From Rhodoblastus sp964425315 (lineage in GTDB: Bacteria; Pseudomonadota; Alphaproteobacteria; Rhizobiales; Beijerinckiaceae): a stretch of DNA of 28,553 nt. Position numbers and translations under genes: made by a program. The stretch lies in assembly GCA_964425315.1 (NCBI GenBank), contig CAYRNB010000038.1:1-28553 (forward strand), read 5' to 3'. The first letter of the stretch is position 1, and each line of letters begins with the position of its first letter. The notes under the pieces were generated by a model. That model ran no database searches. It had not been told where the DNA came from and saw only the letters and a program-made list of their open reading frames with translations. Of this stretch, positions 14,701-21,854 are shown one piece after another.

Positions 14701-15231
14701 TACAGCCATATGGAGGGGGGAAAGCTCACCTGTAAGCTGAAGCTGTCCGACGGCGAGGTTTCCGGGCCGCTCGACGTCAAGGATTTCGTTCTGCGCGGCG
14801 AGCCGGCGCTGCGCAGTTTTGCCGCCTCCCCCAATGCGCAAGGTTTTGCGGCAAAGGTCAAGCTCAATCCAAATGTCGTCGCCTTTTCCCGCCTCCACGC
14901 GTTCCTGGACAAGAAGAAGGGGCGCCTGATCATACGCAACGGCGCCATTTCCAATCCCGAAATCGGCTCGACGCTTGATGGCTGGATCGATTTCAGCAAG
15001 GGGACGCTCGATGTCTCGGGGACTTTCGTGCCGGTTTACGGGGTCAACAATCTATTCGGGCGGTTGCCCGTCGTCGGCATTCTCCTGGGCGGAGGTTCGC
15101 ACGAAGGGCTGATCGGGCTGAATTTCCGCGTCTCCGGCAAGACCTCGGCGCCCGTTCTCGCCATCAATCCGCTTTCGGCCATCGCCCCTGGTTTCTTGCG
15201 CAAGATTTTCGGCGTCCTGCCGATTAAATGA
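11734..15231 (+). CDS. Large AsmA/YhdP-like membrane-anchored protein (DUF3971 / AsmA-like C-terminal region)
   Basis: This 1165-residue protein has a short acidic N-terminus, a basic patch (KRRRWGGRR, 32-40) and one membrane helix (about 41-67). A very long beta-rich periplasmic part follows, typical of the AsmA/YhdP/TamB superfamily, whose members form hydrophobic grooves bridging inner and outer membranes for phospholipid movement. The start QIGGMAIERQGSGLVLALKR and SRVELDGLDVELRVLPNGDI are typical of the first DUF3971-like repeats. The C-terminus (ISNPEIGSTLDGWIDFSKGT, LDVSGTFVPVYGVNNLFGRL, GEGG-like loop, PLSAIAPGFLRKIFG) is typical of the AsmA-like C-terminal region. Residues about 168-205 form an Ala/Pro/Ser linker. 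The start is uncertain: TTG 11734 is the first usable codon after an in-frame stop at 11692, with no convincing ribosome-binding site. Alternatives are CTG 11749 or TTG near 11815, both still before the membrane helix. Confidence 0.85.
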   Translation: MREQALVLESAHLFETRDLEDLESEDGLSRGKRRRWGGRRAAGVGLSLALIALFFALGAGVVALTLGRLNLDAFRPALVSALQQRLGHGYRLQIGGMAIERQGSGLVLALKRVSLTGADGARLVTAPKADLVFDPFSILAGQIKPSRVELDGLDVELRVLPNGDIDLRAGGGKRAAASPAAPRSAPQSEAPASQPSVEAPTSAPPSALRAQVIRQAAQAINRVFDLTAGGNSPISMLDHFGVRRGRLIIDDRVAGQKRGFDDFNFSLDRERVNGAGVVVVDMSARDPSGLWSVRAAARGARNGPHDLSIEASGFSIDEIALLAGKIKLPINSDIPLSLKASASFGGDGHVVDANARLDLGAGFWRFADPDFAPVFIDEVFAAAHWDAANHRALVDEAQIFSGQTRFFLNGVIAPPAHDGAPWRIKFRETEPGVIGPDRIGETPVTLTSFHGDLSVDLPDKILTVHRVEVIGPQVAAAAQGTLDWANGPHLRLGLAARDTSAAGVLALWPNVLVAPVRGWLGDHLLGGTLKSLRMAVDLDKTDLLMMRAQIPPMPDRIVADYVVKNASFSFLDGAPPITGLDGVGHSDGRSTRFNASVGHIQSPSGKTVNLSNGVMSVPDAAIKPVDFSVSAHGEGSLQALGEILSTPGFAKVARLPLDPKTTKGHFEGDFTWRTKLAPVYNPKAARIEVSAKVDHFSVEHLVGKGNLEDANLSVTLKDGVTDVAGKGKIFGAPATLELTKSGVQPTHGVVSFAMDDAARAKAGLNTGATVVGPVGVKITGDVGAAHPQAQVDLDLSKTALNAPLPGVYKPAGQPGKASFLYRQDANGAAQFDKIVFNDDVSSARGAVKLGPDGKLLSARFPQVKFSPGDDLRIDATKSGGVLKIIAHGKALDARPFLKSLTSNAGGPDGAGDFSLDLSVDVLSGANQKIASDATLHVVKVASQFQALNFSGKFGADAVQGQLTGAPAGGAPLLRVTTTDGGDLLAFLDLYSHMEGGKLTCKLKLSDGEVSGPLDVKDFVLRGEPALRSFAASPNAQGFAAKVKLNPNVVAFSRLHAFLDKKKGRLIIRNGAISNPEIGSTLDGWIDFSKGTLDVSGTFVPVYGVNNLFGRLPVVGILLGGGSHEGLIGLNFRVSGKTSAPVLAINPLSAIAPGFLRKIFGVLPIK

Positions 15232-15348
15232 TTTTCGGAAACGTCTTTGAGGAAATTTTAATACGGCTTGCAGGGATTTAAATTTATTTTTTGCTCGCGG
15301 CGGGGCATTTTCGGCCGCCCACGCAGATGCGGCAAGGGAGGGGCGAAG

Positions 15349-16029
15349 GTGATCGAAAATGTCATTTTCGACGTGGACGGCGTTTTGGCGGAAACGGAAG
15401 AGGTCCATCGGCGCGCTTTCAACCGCGCCTTCGCCGAATTTCATCTTCCCTGGTCCTGGGATGTCGCGCTTTATCGGGATCTGCTGCGCGTGACCGGCGG
15501 CAAGGAGCGCATCAGGCATTTCTGCGCGATGCGGGGTCAGGCCGTCGATCCGGAACTCATCGGGGAATTGCACAAGCGTAAGACCGAAATCTATACCGAC
15601 ATCGTCGCCGCCGGCGAGGTGGAGTTGCGGCCGGGAATCGTGGATTTTCTTGAAAAAGCCCAAAAGCGGGGCCTGAGGCTCGCCATAGCGACCACCACCA
15701 GCCCGCCCAATGTCGAGGCCCTGATGTCGGCGACGCTCGGAGCCGACTGGCGCACGATATTCCCCGTCGTCGCCGCGGGCGACATGGTGGCGCGCAAGAA
15801 GCCGGCGCCCGACGTCTATTTGCTGGCCTTGGAAAAGCTGGGGCGCGGGGCCGGGCAATGCGTCGCGGTCGAGGATTCGCGCAACGGCGTGCAGGCGGCA
15901 TTGGCGGCGGGGCTGCGGGTGATCGCGGTGCGCAGCGCCTATTGCGACGGCGACGATTTTTTCGGCGCCAGCGCGCAACTCGCCGATTGCACGGAGCTGA
16001 CCCTGGACGTCGTCGATTCCCTGGCTTGA
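15349..16029 (+). CDS. HAD-superfamily phosphatase, CbbY-like
   Basis: This 226-residue haloacid dehalogenase-type phosphatase has nucleophile Asp8 and acid/base Asp10 in FDVDGVLAETEEVHRRAF, the motif II region LAIATTTSP, Lys151 in ARKKPAPDVY and the motif III acid in VEDSRNG (Glu175/Asp176). The cap-domain sequence WDVALYRDLLRVTGGKERIRHF is characteristic of CbbY. CbbY removes the Rubisco inhibitor xylulose-1,5-bisphosphate in Calvin-cycle bacteria and is usually encoded in cbb operons. Here no cbb gene is next to it, so the substrate is inferred only. GTG 15349 is preceded by GGGAGGGG at 5 nt; the frame is open back to 15268 without a better start. It follows the YhdP-like gene by 117 nt. 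Confidence 0.87.
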   Translation: MIENVIFDVDGVLAETEEVHRRAFNRAFAEFHLPWSWDVALYRDLLRVTGGKERIRHFCAMRGQAVDPELIGELHKRKTEIYTDIVAAGEVELRPGIVDFLEKAQKRGLRLAIATTTSPPNVEALMSATLGADWRTIFPVVAAGDMVARKKPAPDVYLLALEKLGRGAGQCVAVEDSRNGVQAALAAGLRVIAVRSAYCDGDDFFGASAQLADCTELTLDVVDSLA

Positions 16030-16051
16030 GCCCGCTAAGGCAGGGCCGGGA

Positions 16052-16282
16052 TCAGTCGTCGTCCCTGAAGCAGCGCCAGACTCCGTGGCCGACGTAACTG
16101 GCGTGATGGCCAGTATGCCTCACGCACCAGTCCTGGTTTTGACCGCCCCATACGCAGTGATCCCAGTAATTGCGGTGGCGGTTATAACCGCAGCCGTCCA
16201 GGGCGAAGGCCGGCGCGACCGCCGACGACAAGCCCGCCGAAATGATCACGGCGCCGAAAAGGGCTTTCCTGAAACCTTTCAT
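16052..16282 (-). CDS. Small exported cysteine-rich protein (GCG-type)
   Basis: This 76-residue secreted protein has a signal peptide MKGFRKALFGAVIISAGLSS that ends near AVAPAFA, with cleavage before LDGCG. The mature part is about 50 residues, rich in His, Trp, Tyr, Gly and Cys: GCGYNRHRNYWDHCVWGGQN and WCVRHTGHHASYVGHGVWRC. The four Cys suggest two disulfides. The GCG start of the mature chain resembles the prefix of small cysteine-rich proteins common in Methylobacterium and Bradyrhizobium relatives, whose role is unknown; the histidines could bind metal. ATG 16282 has a GGGGAGG ribosome-binding site 6 nt upstream. The open frame continues further upstream but lacks the signal-peptide logic. 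It is convergent with the CbbY-like gene, with 22 nt between them. Confidence 0.75.
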   Translation of the reverse strand: MKGFRKALFGAVIISAGLSSAVAPAFALDGCGYNRHRNYWDHCVWGGQNQDWCVRHTGHHASYVGHGVWRCFRDDD

Positions 16283-16614
16283 GAAGACCTCCCCTCGATG
16301 ACGATTTTGGCAAAGCGCGGCTCCGCTACGCGTTCGAAGCGCGCACCTACTGGACGCTGTTACGCTCGCGCTGCGAAATAGTTCCAGTCCTGCGACGGAC
16401 GCGTCTAGAACCTTATGATGGTCGCCTGCCGCTGTCAGCCGTTGGGGGATAACTGGCGGAGATCGACCGATTCCGTTCCCCCAAAAAAATCCTGGCGATT
16501 TTCTTGGCCGTTGTTCGCTTCGAGTTGGCAATCGCGCAGGCCGGGCCGCGAAATTAACTGTCTACGCGGGCGCCTTGCAAAAAACCGGCGCCTGTTTTCC
16601 GCTTGCCGTCGGCC
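16283..16614. other. Gene-free stretch with a long inverted repeat
   Basis: There is no supported gene in these 332 bases. TTGGGGGA (16442-16449) and TCCCCCAA (16477-16484) are inverted arms with a 27-nt spacer. Two GGCGCC palindromes (near 16570 and 16587) flank a run of A after the helicase stop; read on the minus strand this gives a T run that might help termination. No promoter motif is clear. Confidence 0.4.
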
Positions 16615-18009
16615 TCATTCGACCGGTTTGGAGCCTTTGGTGCGCACCGGGCGCAGCAGGAAGCTCGGCACATGATCGCCGAGGCCGATCACCGGCGGCT
16701 CTTCCTCGCTCGAGCGCTGGCGGCGCCGGGGCTTGTCGCTTTCGTGCGCCTTGGTCTTGCGCGTCGGGCCGTCTTTCGCCTCGCGCGGCGGCCTTTCCGT
16801 CCGTCCGCCGCGCTTGGCGGCGTGGCCGCGTTCGCGGCCGGCATGGCTGCGCTCGCGCGGGGGATGGGCCGGGGGCCCAAGTTGTTCCGGGCGCGGCCCG
16901 CTCCAGTCGATCTGTTGCTTGATCAGATGCTCGATCTGGGCGAGGTGCTTGTCGTCTTCCGTCGTGACGATGGTGATGGCGACGCCGGCGCGGCCGGCGC
17001 GGCCGGTGCGGCCGATGCGGTGGACGTAATCTTCCGCATGGCTTGGCACGTCGAAATTGACCACATGGCTGACGTCGGGAATGTCGAGGCCGCGCGCCGC
17101 CACGTCGGAACACACCAGAATATCCACCGCGCCGTTCTTGAAGGCGTCGAGCGAGGCCATGCGGGCGGCCTGGTCCATGTCGCCATGCAGGGCGCCGACG
17201 GGAAAGCCATGTTTCAGCAGGCTCTTGTAGACAATGGCGACGTCGCGCTTGCGGTTGCAGAAGACGATGGCGTTTTTCAGCCCATCCGCTTCGCGCAGCA
17301 GCCGGCGCAGGGTCTCGCGCTTCTCGGCGTGGCCGTGCGAGGCGACCAGCGTCTGGACGATGCCCTCCGCAGTGCTGGCGGCGCGCGCCACTTCCACGCG
17401 GGCCGGATTATGCAGGAATTGCTCCGTCAGGCGGGTGATTTCCGGCGGCATGGTCGCCGAAAAGAACAGGGTCTGGCGGGTGAAGGGGACGAGCTTGCAG
17501 ATTTTTTCGATATCCGGGATGAAGCCCATGTCGAGCATGCGGTCGGCTTCATCGATGACGAGAACCTCTATGCCGCCGAGAAGAAGCTTGCCGCGTTCGA
17601 AAAAGTCGAGGAGCCGCCCCGGCGTCGCGATGAGCACGTCGGCGCCGCGCATGATTTTCGTCTCCTGATCGCCGAAGGAGACGCCGCCGATCAGCAGAGC
17701 GACGTTCAGCTTGTGCTGCGATCCGTATTTGATGAAAGCTTGCTCGACCTGGGCGGCGAGTTCGCGCGTCGGCTCCAGGATCAGGGTGCGCGGCACGCGG
17801 GCGCGGGCGCGGCCCTGTTCGAGCCGGCACAGCATGGGCAGGGTAAAGGCGGCGGTCTTGCCCGTGCCGGTTTGGGCGATGCCGAGGATGTCGCGGCCGG
17901 CGAGGGCGTAGGGGATGGCTTGCGCCTGAATTGGCGTCGGAATCGTATAGCCGGAGGCTTCGACGGCGCGCAGCACCTTTTCGCTGAGGCCGAGTTCGGA
18001 AAATTGCAT
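16615..18009 (-). CDS. DEAD-box ATP-dependent RNA helicase (RhlE-like)
   Basis: This 464-residue RNA helicase has two RecA-like domains: the Q motif (Phe3, GYTIPTPIQ 20-28), Walker A AQTGTGKT (45-52), PTRELAAQ, ATPGRL, DEAD (153-156), SAT (184-186), a VFCNRKRD strand, ARGLDIP and HRIGRTGR (330-337). A basic, disordered tail (from about 370) is rich in Arg, Lys, Glu, Pro and Gly and would bind RNA non-specifically. The family unwinds RNA in ribosome assembly, mRNA decay and cold adaptation. ATG 18009 was chosen because the Q-motif Phe is then at the usual place; a TTG 12 nt upstream (18021) is an alternative. The gene appears monocistronic. Confidence 0.93.
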   Translation of the reverse strand: MQFSELGLSEKVLRAVEASGYTIPTPIQAQAIPYALAGRDILGIAQTGTGKTAAFTLPMLCRLEQGRARARVPRTLILEPTRELAAQVEQAFIKYGSQHKLNVALLIGGVSFGDQETKIMRGADVLIATPGRLLDFFERGKLLLGGIEVLVIDEADRMLDMGFIPDIEKICKLVPFTRQTLFFSATMPPEITRLTEQFLHNPARVEVARAASTAEGIVQTLVASHGHAEKRETLRRLLREADGLKNAIVFCNRKRDVAIVYKSLLKHGFPVGALHGDMDQAARMASLDAFKNGAVDILVCSDVAARGLDIPDVSHVVNFDVPSHAEDYVHRIGRTGRAGRAGVAITIVTTEDDKHLAQIEHLIKQQIDWSGPRPEQLGPPAHPPRERSHAGRERGHAAKRGGRTERPPREAKDGPTRKTKAHESDKPRRRQRSSEEEPPVIGLGDHVPSFLLRPVRTKGSKPVE

Positions 18010-18259
18010 CAAAGGTCCCAAAAGCGGTAGAAACGGAAGAGTCTTTCGCCCATCCGTATGCGAAAAACCGCCCGACTCCTCGCACGCTCCTCCGCAAGTT
18101 ACGATAAGCCGCAGCCATTTCGCCGCGAGTCTCGCGGTCGTATCCGGCGGAATTTTGGCGCGGCTCCGACCAGGAAGTCGTGGCGGCCGGACGCCGATCC
18201 TGATAGGGCGCGAGGACCTTTAGGCCAAGCGGCGGCGATGTCAATGCCTTTGTGGCGGC

Positions 18260-18511
18260 TTATTTCGACTGGCAGGGGTCGAGGCGAGTCGATCGCGCCC
18301 GGTTCGGGATCGAAGCCGTGGCCGTATAATCGACGCCGGGATTCGTGTTGCGCCAATTGAAGGAGATCACCGGAAGCCGGTTCGACGACGCCAGGTCGTC
18401 CATGGCGTGCGCGCCCAAAGTGCAGATGACCGCGACAACGGCGCCGTAAAGCACCCATTTGTCGACGGCATTGCCCTGACGGTTCTTGAGGAAACGGGAT
18501 AAAACGGACAT
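18260..18511 (-). CDS. Small single-pass membrane protein (Flp-pilin-like layout), hypothetical
   Basis: This 83-residue protein has a basic start, MSVLSRFLKNRQGNAVDKW, and one hydrophobic segment (VLYGAVVAVICTLGA, about 20-34). A polar C-terminal half of about 45 residues follows (NWRNTNPGVDYTATASI and onward). The layout resembles the small Flp-type IVb pilins that abound in this group, where a short basic leader precedes a single hydrophobic helix. The typical Gly-Ala-Thr-Ala-Ile-Glu-Tyr processing motif is missing, so it is probably not a functional pilin. GGAG lies 8 nt before ATG 18511. It lies between the helicase and the cytochrome gene on the same strand. No family was recognised. 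Confidence 0.5.
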   Translation of the reverse strand: MSVLSRFLKNRQGNAVDKWVLYGAVVAVICTLGAHAMDDLASSNRLPVISFNWRNTNPGVDYTATASIPNRARSTRLDPCQSK

Positions 18512-18565
18512 GCGGACGCTCCGGGCTGGCTAATCCCTTATGCGCCAAACAGGGTAAACGGAGCG

Positions 18566-19108
18566 TTAGCGCGGACGCATTCGCGCCAGCAAATTGTCGC
18601 GCAGAACAACCTGATGATAGACGGCGACCGCCGCATGCGCGACGGCAAGGCCGACCAGCGAATAGGCCGCCAGTTCGTGAAAATCCATGATTTCGTGGGC
18701 GAGGTCACGATTGGCCGCGACAGGCGAGGCAATCTTGAACAGGCCGAAATCGAGCGCCTTTCCGTGCAGGAAAAAGACAATCAGGCCGATGATCGGCGTG
18801 ATCAGCATCAACAAATAAAGGAGGCCGTGTCCCGCCGCGGCGGCCTTGCGGAAGAGGGGCCCCATGGTCTCCGGAAATTCGGGCTTCTTGTGCCCCATCC
18901 GCCAGAGGATGCGCAGGACGAGCAGAGCCAGCAGAGTCACGCCGATGACGCCATGAATATCGACGACGGTGGGGCGGACGGGTTTGGGAAAGTAATCGAC
19001 GCTGAGGGCGATGACGACAAGCGCGGCGACCATGAAGGCGATCAGCCAGTGCAAAGCAATGGTGACAGAATCATATTTCGGCGTGGCGGTTGCGGCGGCG
19101 ACGTTCAT
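18566..19108 (-). CDS. Cytochrome b561 family protein
   Basis: This 180-residue four-helix membrane cytochrome of the CybB type carries di-heme b and passes electrons in the inner membrane, for example from ubiquinol or to periplasmic acceptors. Four hydrophobic helices are visible (about 19-37, 53-70, 95-113, 145-165). Histidines sit where heme ligands are expected: His20 (ALHW), His52 (DIHGVIG), His94 (GHGLLYLL) and His138/His144 (LAHEIMDFHE). The loop FFLHGKALDFGLFKI is typical. ATG 19108 has AAAGGGGA upstream; a TTG at 19135 would add nine odd residues and is less likely. The gene starts 37 nt after the parE stop and is probably co-transcribed with it, although the functions are unrelated. 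Confidence 0.88.
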   Translation of the reverse strand: MNVAAATATPKYDSVTIALHWLIAFMVAALVVIALSVDYFPKPVRPTVVDIHGVIGVTLLALLVLRILWRMGHKKPEFPETMGPLFRKAAAAGHGLLYLLMLITPIIGLIVFFLHGKALDFGLFKIASPVAANRDLAHEIMDFHELAAYSLVGLAVAHAAVAVYHQVVLRDNLLARMRPR

Positions 19109-19145
19109 GCAATTGTCCCCTTTATCGGGTTTCAAGGGATGAGGA

Positions 19146-21206
19146 TCAGAGATCGACCAGGTCGGCGGCGGCGGCGAAGGCGGCGCGCTCCTGCAGGAAG
19201 GCGAAACGCGCCTCGGGCTTCGTTCCCATCAGTCGCTCGACCGAATCGGCTGTTTCTTCGCGGTCTTCTTCGACAATGCCCACTTTGAGCAAAGTGCGCT
19301 TGCCCGGCGCCATGGTCGTCTCCTTAAGCTGGGCCGGAAGCATTTCGCCGAGACCCTTAAAGCGGCTGATTTCGACTTTTCCGCGGCCGGAAAATTCGCT
19401 CTTCAGAAGTTCGTCGCGATGGAAATCGTCGCGCGCGTAAAGAGTCTTGGCGCCTTGGGTCATCTTATAGAGCGGCGGCGCGGCGAGATAGAGATGGCCC
19501 TGTTCGATCAGTTTCGGCATCTGCCGGTAGAAAAAGGTGATGAGGAGCGAGGCGATATGGGCGCCGTCGACATCGGCGTCGGTCATGATGATGATTTTCT
19601 CGTAGCGCAGGTCCTCGGCGCGATAATGCGCGCCGGTTCCCGCGCCGAGGGCCTGGATGAGATCGCCAAGCTGCTGGTTCGCGGCGAGTTTTTCGCGGGT
19701 CGAACTGGCGACATTGAGGATTTTGCCCCGCAACGGCAGGACCGCCTGATTGGCGCGGTCACGCGCCTGTTTGGCCGAGCCGCCGGCCGAATCGCCCTCA
19801 ACTATAAATAATTCAGAGCTTTGCGATGAATTATTCGAGCAATCTGCGAGCTTTCCGGGCAGGCGCAATTTGCGTGTGGCGCTCTTGCGCGCCACTTCTT
19901 TTTCCGCCCGGCGGCGCAGGCGCTCCTCGGCGCGTTCGATCGCCCAGTCGACCAACCTGGCGGCCTGGGCCGGGGAGCCGGCGAGCCAATGGTCGAAGGC
20001 GTCGCGTATTGCCCCTTCGACGAGGCGCGAGGCTTCGGCGCTCATCAGCCGGCTCTTGTTCTGGCCCTGGAATTCCGGTTCGCGAATGAAGACGGAAATC
20101 AGGGCGGCGCAGCCGTTCATCACGTCGTCGGCGGTAATCGAGGAGGCGCGCTTGCCCTGGCCGATGCGGTCGGCGTGGTCCCTCAGCCCGCGCAGCAGGG
20201 CGAGCCGCAGGCCGGTTTCGTGCGTTCCGCCGTCGGGAGTCGGAATAGTGTTGCAATAGGAATGGACGAATCCGTCGTCCTGCGCCAGCCAGGCGACCGC
20301 CCATTCGATCGAGCCGTGCCTCTTGGCTTTTTCCACCTTGCCGACGAAGAACTGGTCGGCGACCTGCGTCTTGTTCTCGATGTCGGCGGCGAGATAGTCC
20401 TTGAGTCCGCCGGGGAAATGGAACACGGCTTCCGCCGGCGTCTTGCCCGCAGGATCGAGCAGTTCCTCCGCGCATTTCCAGCGGATCTCGACGCCGCCGA
20501 ACAGATAGGCCTTTGCCCGCGCCATTTTGAAGAGGCGGGCCGGGCTGAACCTGGCGTTTTCCCGGAAAATCTGGGAATCGGCGCGAAAGCGCACCTTCGT
20601 GCCGCGCCGGTTGGGGGCGCGACCCACGGTCTCCAATTTGGTGACCGGCGCGCCGCGCTCGAAAACCTGGCGATAGAGGGTCTGGCCGCGTGCGACCTCC
20701 ACTTCAAGCCGCTCGGAAAGCGCGTTGACCACGGAAACGCCGACGCCATGCAGGCCGCCGGAGGTCTGGTAGGCGCCGGAATCGAATTTGCCGCCGGCGT
20801 GGAGCGTGCACATGATCACTTCCAGCGCCGATTTTTTCGGGAATTTGGGATGCGGATCGACCGGAATGCCGCGGCCATTGTCGGTGACCGAAAGAAAGCC
20901 GTCCTCCTCCATCGTCACTTCGATGCGGGTGGCGTGGCCGGCCACCGCCTCGTCCATGGCATTGTCGAGCACTTCGGCAAAGAGATGGTGCAACGCGGTT
21001 TCGTCGGTGCCGCCGATATACATGCCGGGGCGCCGACGCACCGGCTCCAGGCCCTCGAGGACCTCGATCGAGGCGGCGGTATAAGCGGCTTCGCCCGGCG
21101 AGTCGCCGTTCGGCGGCTTTTTCGCGCCTTCCGCGTTTTTTCCGTTGCGCCCGGACCTGCCGCCGCCGGCGGCGGAAAATCCGAATAAGTCGTTGTTCTC
21201 GGCCAT
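19146..21206 (-). CDS. parE: DNA topoisomerase IV subunit B
   Basis: ParE is the ATPase subunit of the type II topoisomerase that decatenates sister chromosomes. The 686 residues begin with an alphaproteobacterial disordered leader (1-40) ahead of IEVLEGLEPVRRRPGMYIGG. The GHKL ATPase has EVLDNAMDEA (Asn82), DNGRGIP and GGLHGVGVSVVNALS. The TOPRIM domain has Glu470 in VEGDSAGGSAKQARDR and MTDADVDGAHI. The end (FKGLGEMLPAQLKETTM) is normal. The lack of the long gyrase insert and the PGKLADC segment favour ParE over GyrB. The ATG at 21206 fits the family; the frame stays open upstream to 21320, without homology. An odd feature is that codons for residues about 451-469, just before Glu470 (19800-19847), are AT-rich with TTA, ATA, TCA and AAT, unlike the rest of the gene. 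Confidence 0.95.
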   Translation of the reverse strand: MAENNDLFGFSAAGGGRSGRNGKNAEGAKKPPNGDSPGEAAYTAASIEVLEGLEPVRRRPGMYIGGTDETALHHLFAEVLDNAMDEAVAGHATRIEVTMEEDGFLSVTDNGRGIPVDPHPKFPKKSALEVIMCTLHAGGKFDSGAYQTSGGLHGVGVSVVNALSERLEVEVARGQTLYRQVFERGAPVTKLETVGRAPNRRGTKVRFRADSQIFRENARFSPARLFKMARAKAYLFGGVEIRWKCAEELLDPAGKTPAEAVFHFPGGLKDYLAADIENKTQVADQFFVGKVEKAKRHGSIEWAVAWLAQDDGFVHSYCNTIPTPDGGTHETGLRLALLRGLRDHADRIGQGKRASSITADDVMNGCAALISVFIREPEFQGQNKSRLMSAEASRLVEGAIRDAFDHWLAGSPAQAARLVDWAIERAEERLRRRAEKEVARKSATRKLRLPGKLADCSNNSSQSSELFIVEGDSAGGSAKQARDRANQAVLPLRGKILNVASSTREKLAANQQLGDLIQALGAGTGAHYRAEDLRYEKIIIMTDADVDGAHIASLLITFFYRQMPKLIEQGHLYLAAPPLYKMTQGAKTLYARDDFHRDELLKSEFSGRGKVEISRFKGLGEMLPAQLKETTMAPGKRTLLKVGIVEEDREETADSVERLMGTKPEARFAFLQERAAFAAAADLVDL

Positions 21207-21459
21207 AGTTTCGATACGTTTTTTCACGTCGCGCCAGTAAGTTAGACGCAGTCCTCGGCGCCTGGAAAGCGCCGACGGCGAATCGCGGCGCCCGCCCGCG
21301 AAGCCGCGTCCGTTTAGCACATATGGCCGGCGGAAGCGAACAGAACGAAAACAGTATGTTTATCGGCGCAGCGACCGCTTGCGAAAAATCACGGCAAAAG
21401 CTTAGATGAAGCCGTTATACTTTGGTCTGCTCATTTGTCTCAAAAAAAGGATTTCACCA
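21207..21459. other. Divergent intergenic region between parE and the response regulator gene
   Basis: These 253 bases should carry promoters for both directions. An AT-richer stretch at 21340-21445 lies ahead of the response regulator. I saw no convincing -35/-10 pair, dyad or known operator. A ribosome-binding AGGA (21448-21451) supports the TTG start at 21460. Confidence 0.4.
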
Positions 21460-21846
21460 TTGGCCGACGCCTCCGAAGACAGAGCGCCGCGAATCCTCCT
21501 CGTGGACGACGAACCGCTGCTGTCCATGCTCATCGGCGACCTGTTGAGCGAGTTCGGCTGCGATGTGGTGGGGCCGGCGGACACCGTCGAAGCGGCTGTC
21601 GCCCTGATCGAGGCTGAAGGCGAGGCGCTCGACGGCGCCCTGCTCGACGTCGCCCTGCGCAAGGGCGATTCCTATCCGATCGCAGAGACGCTTGGCTTGC
21701 GCGGCGTGCCTTACGCCTTCGTCACCGGCCATGGCGTCGGCGGACTGGCGCCCGCGTTCCGCTCCGCCTTGACCTTGTCGAAACCTTTTACGCCGGACGA
21801 CTTGCAGGAGATCGTCGCACGTCTTGTCGCGGAAAGGGGGCGGTAG
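21460..21846 (+). CDS. Single-domain response regulator (CheY-like receiver)
   Basis: This 128-residue receiver domain without an output domain has the acidic pocket Asp16/Asp17 (LLVDDEP), phospho-acceptor Asp63 (GALLDVAL), switch Thr89 (FVTGHG) and Lys108 (LSKPF). The DVVGPADTVEAAVALIE segment is typical of receivers in hybrid-kinase pathways of Hyphomicrobiales. Such proteins relay or sink phosphate. The TTG start at 21460 has AGGA 8 nt upstream; an ATG at 21406 in the same frame would add 18 residues (MKPLYFGLLICLKK) but has no ribosome-binding site. It is convergent with a large hybrid histidine kinase gene whose stop is only 8 nt away, so the two may be partners even though they are not co-transcribed. 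Confidence 0.85.
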   Translation: MADASEDRAPRILLVDDEPLLSMLIGDLLSEFGCDVVGPADTVEAAVALIEAEGEALDGALLDVALRKGDSYPIAETLGLRGVPYAFVTGHGVGGLAPAFRSALTLSKPFTPDDLQEIVARLVAERGR

Positions 21847-21854
21847 CCCGACCC

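Noticed and set aside
16603..18030. 475-residue plus-strand frame opposite the DEAD-box helicase
   Set aside because: It is an antisense shadow; all helicase motifs are on the minus strand.
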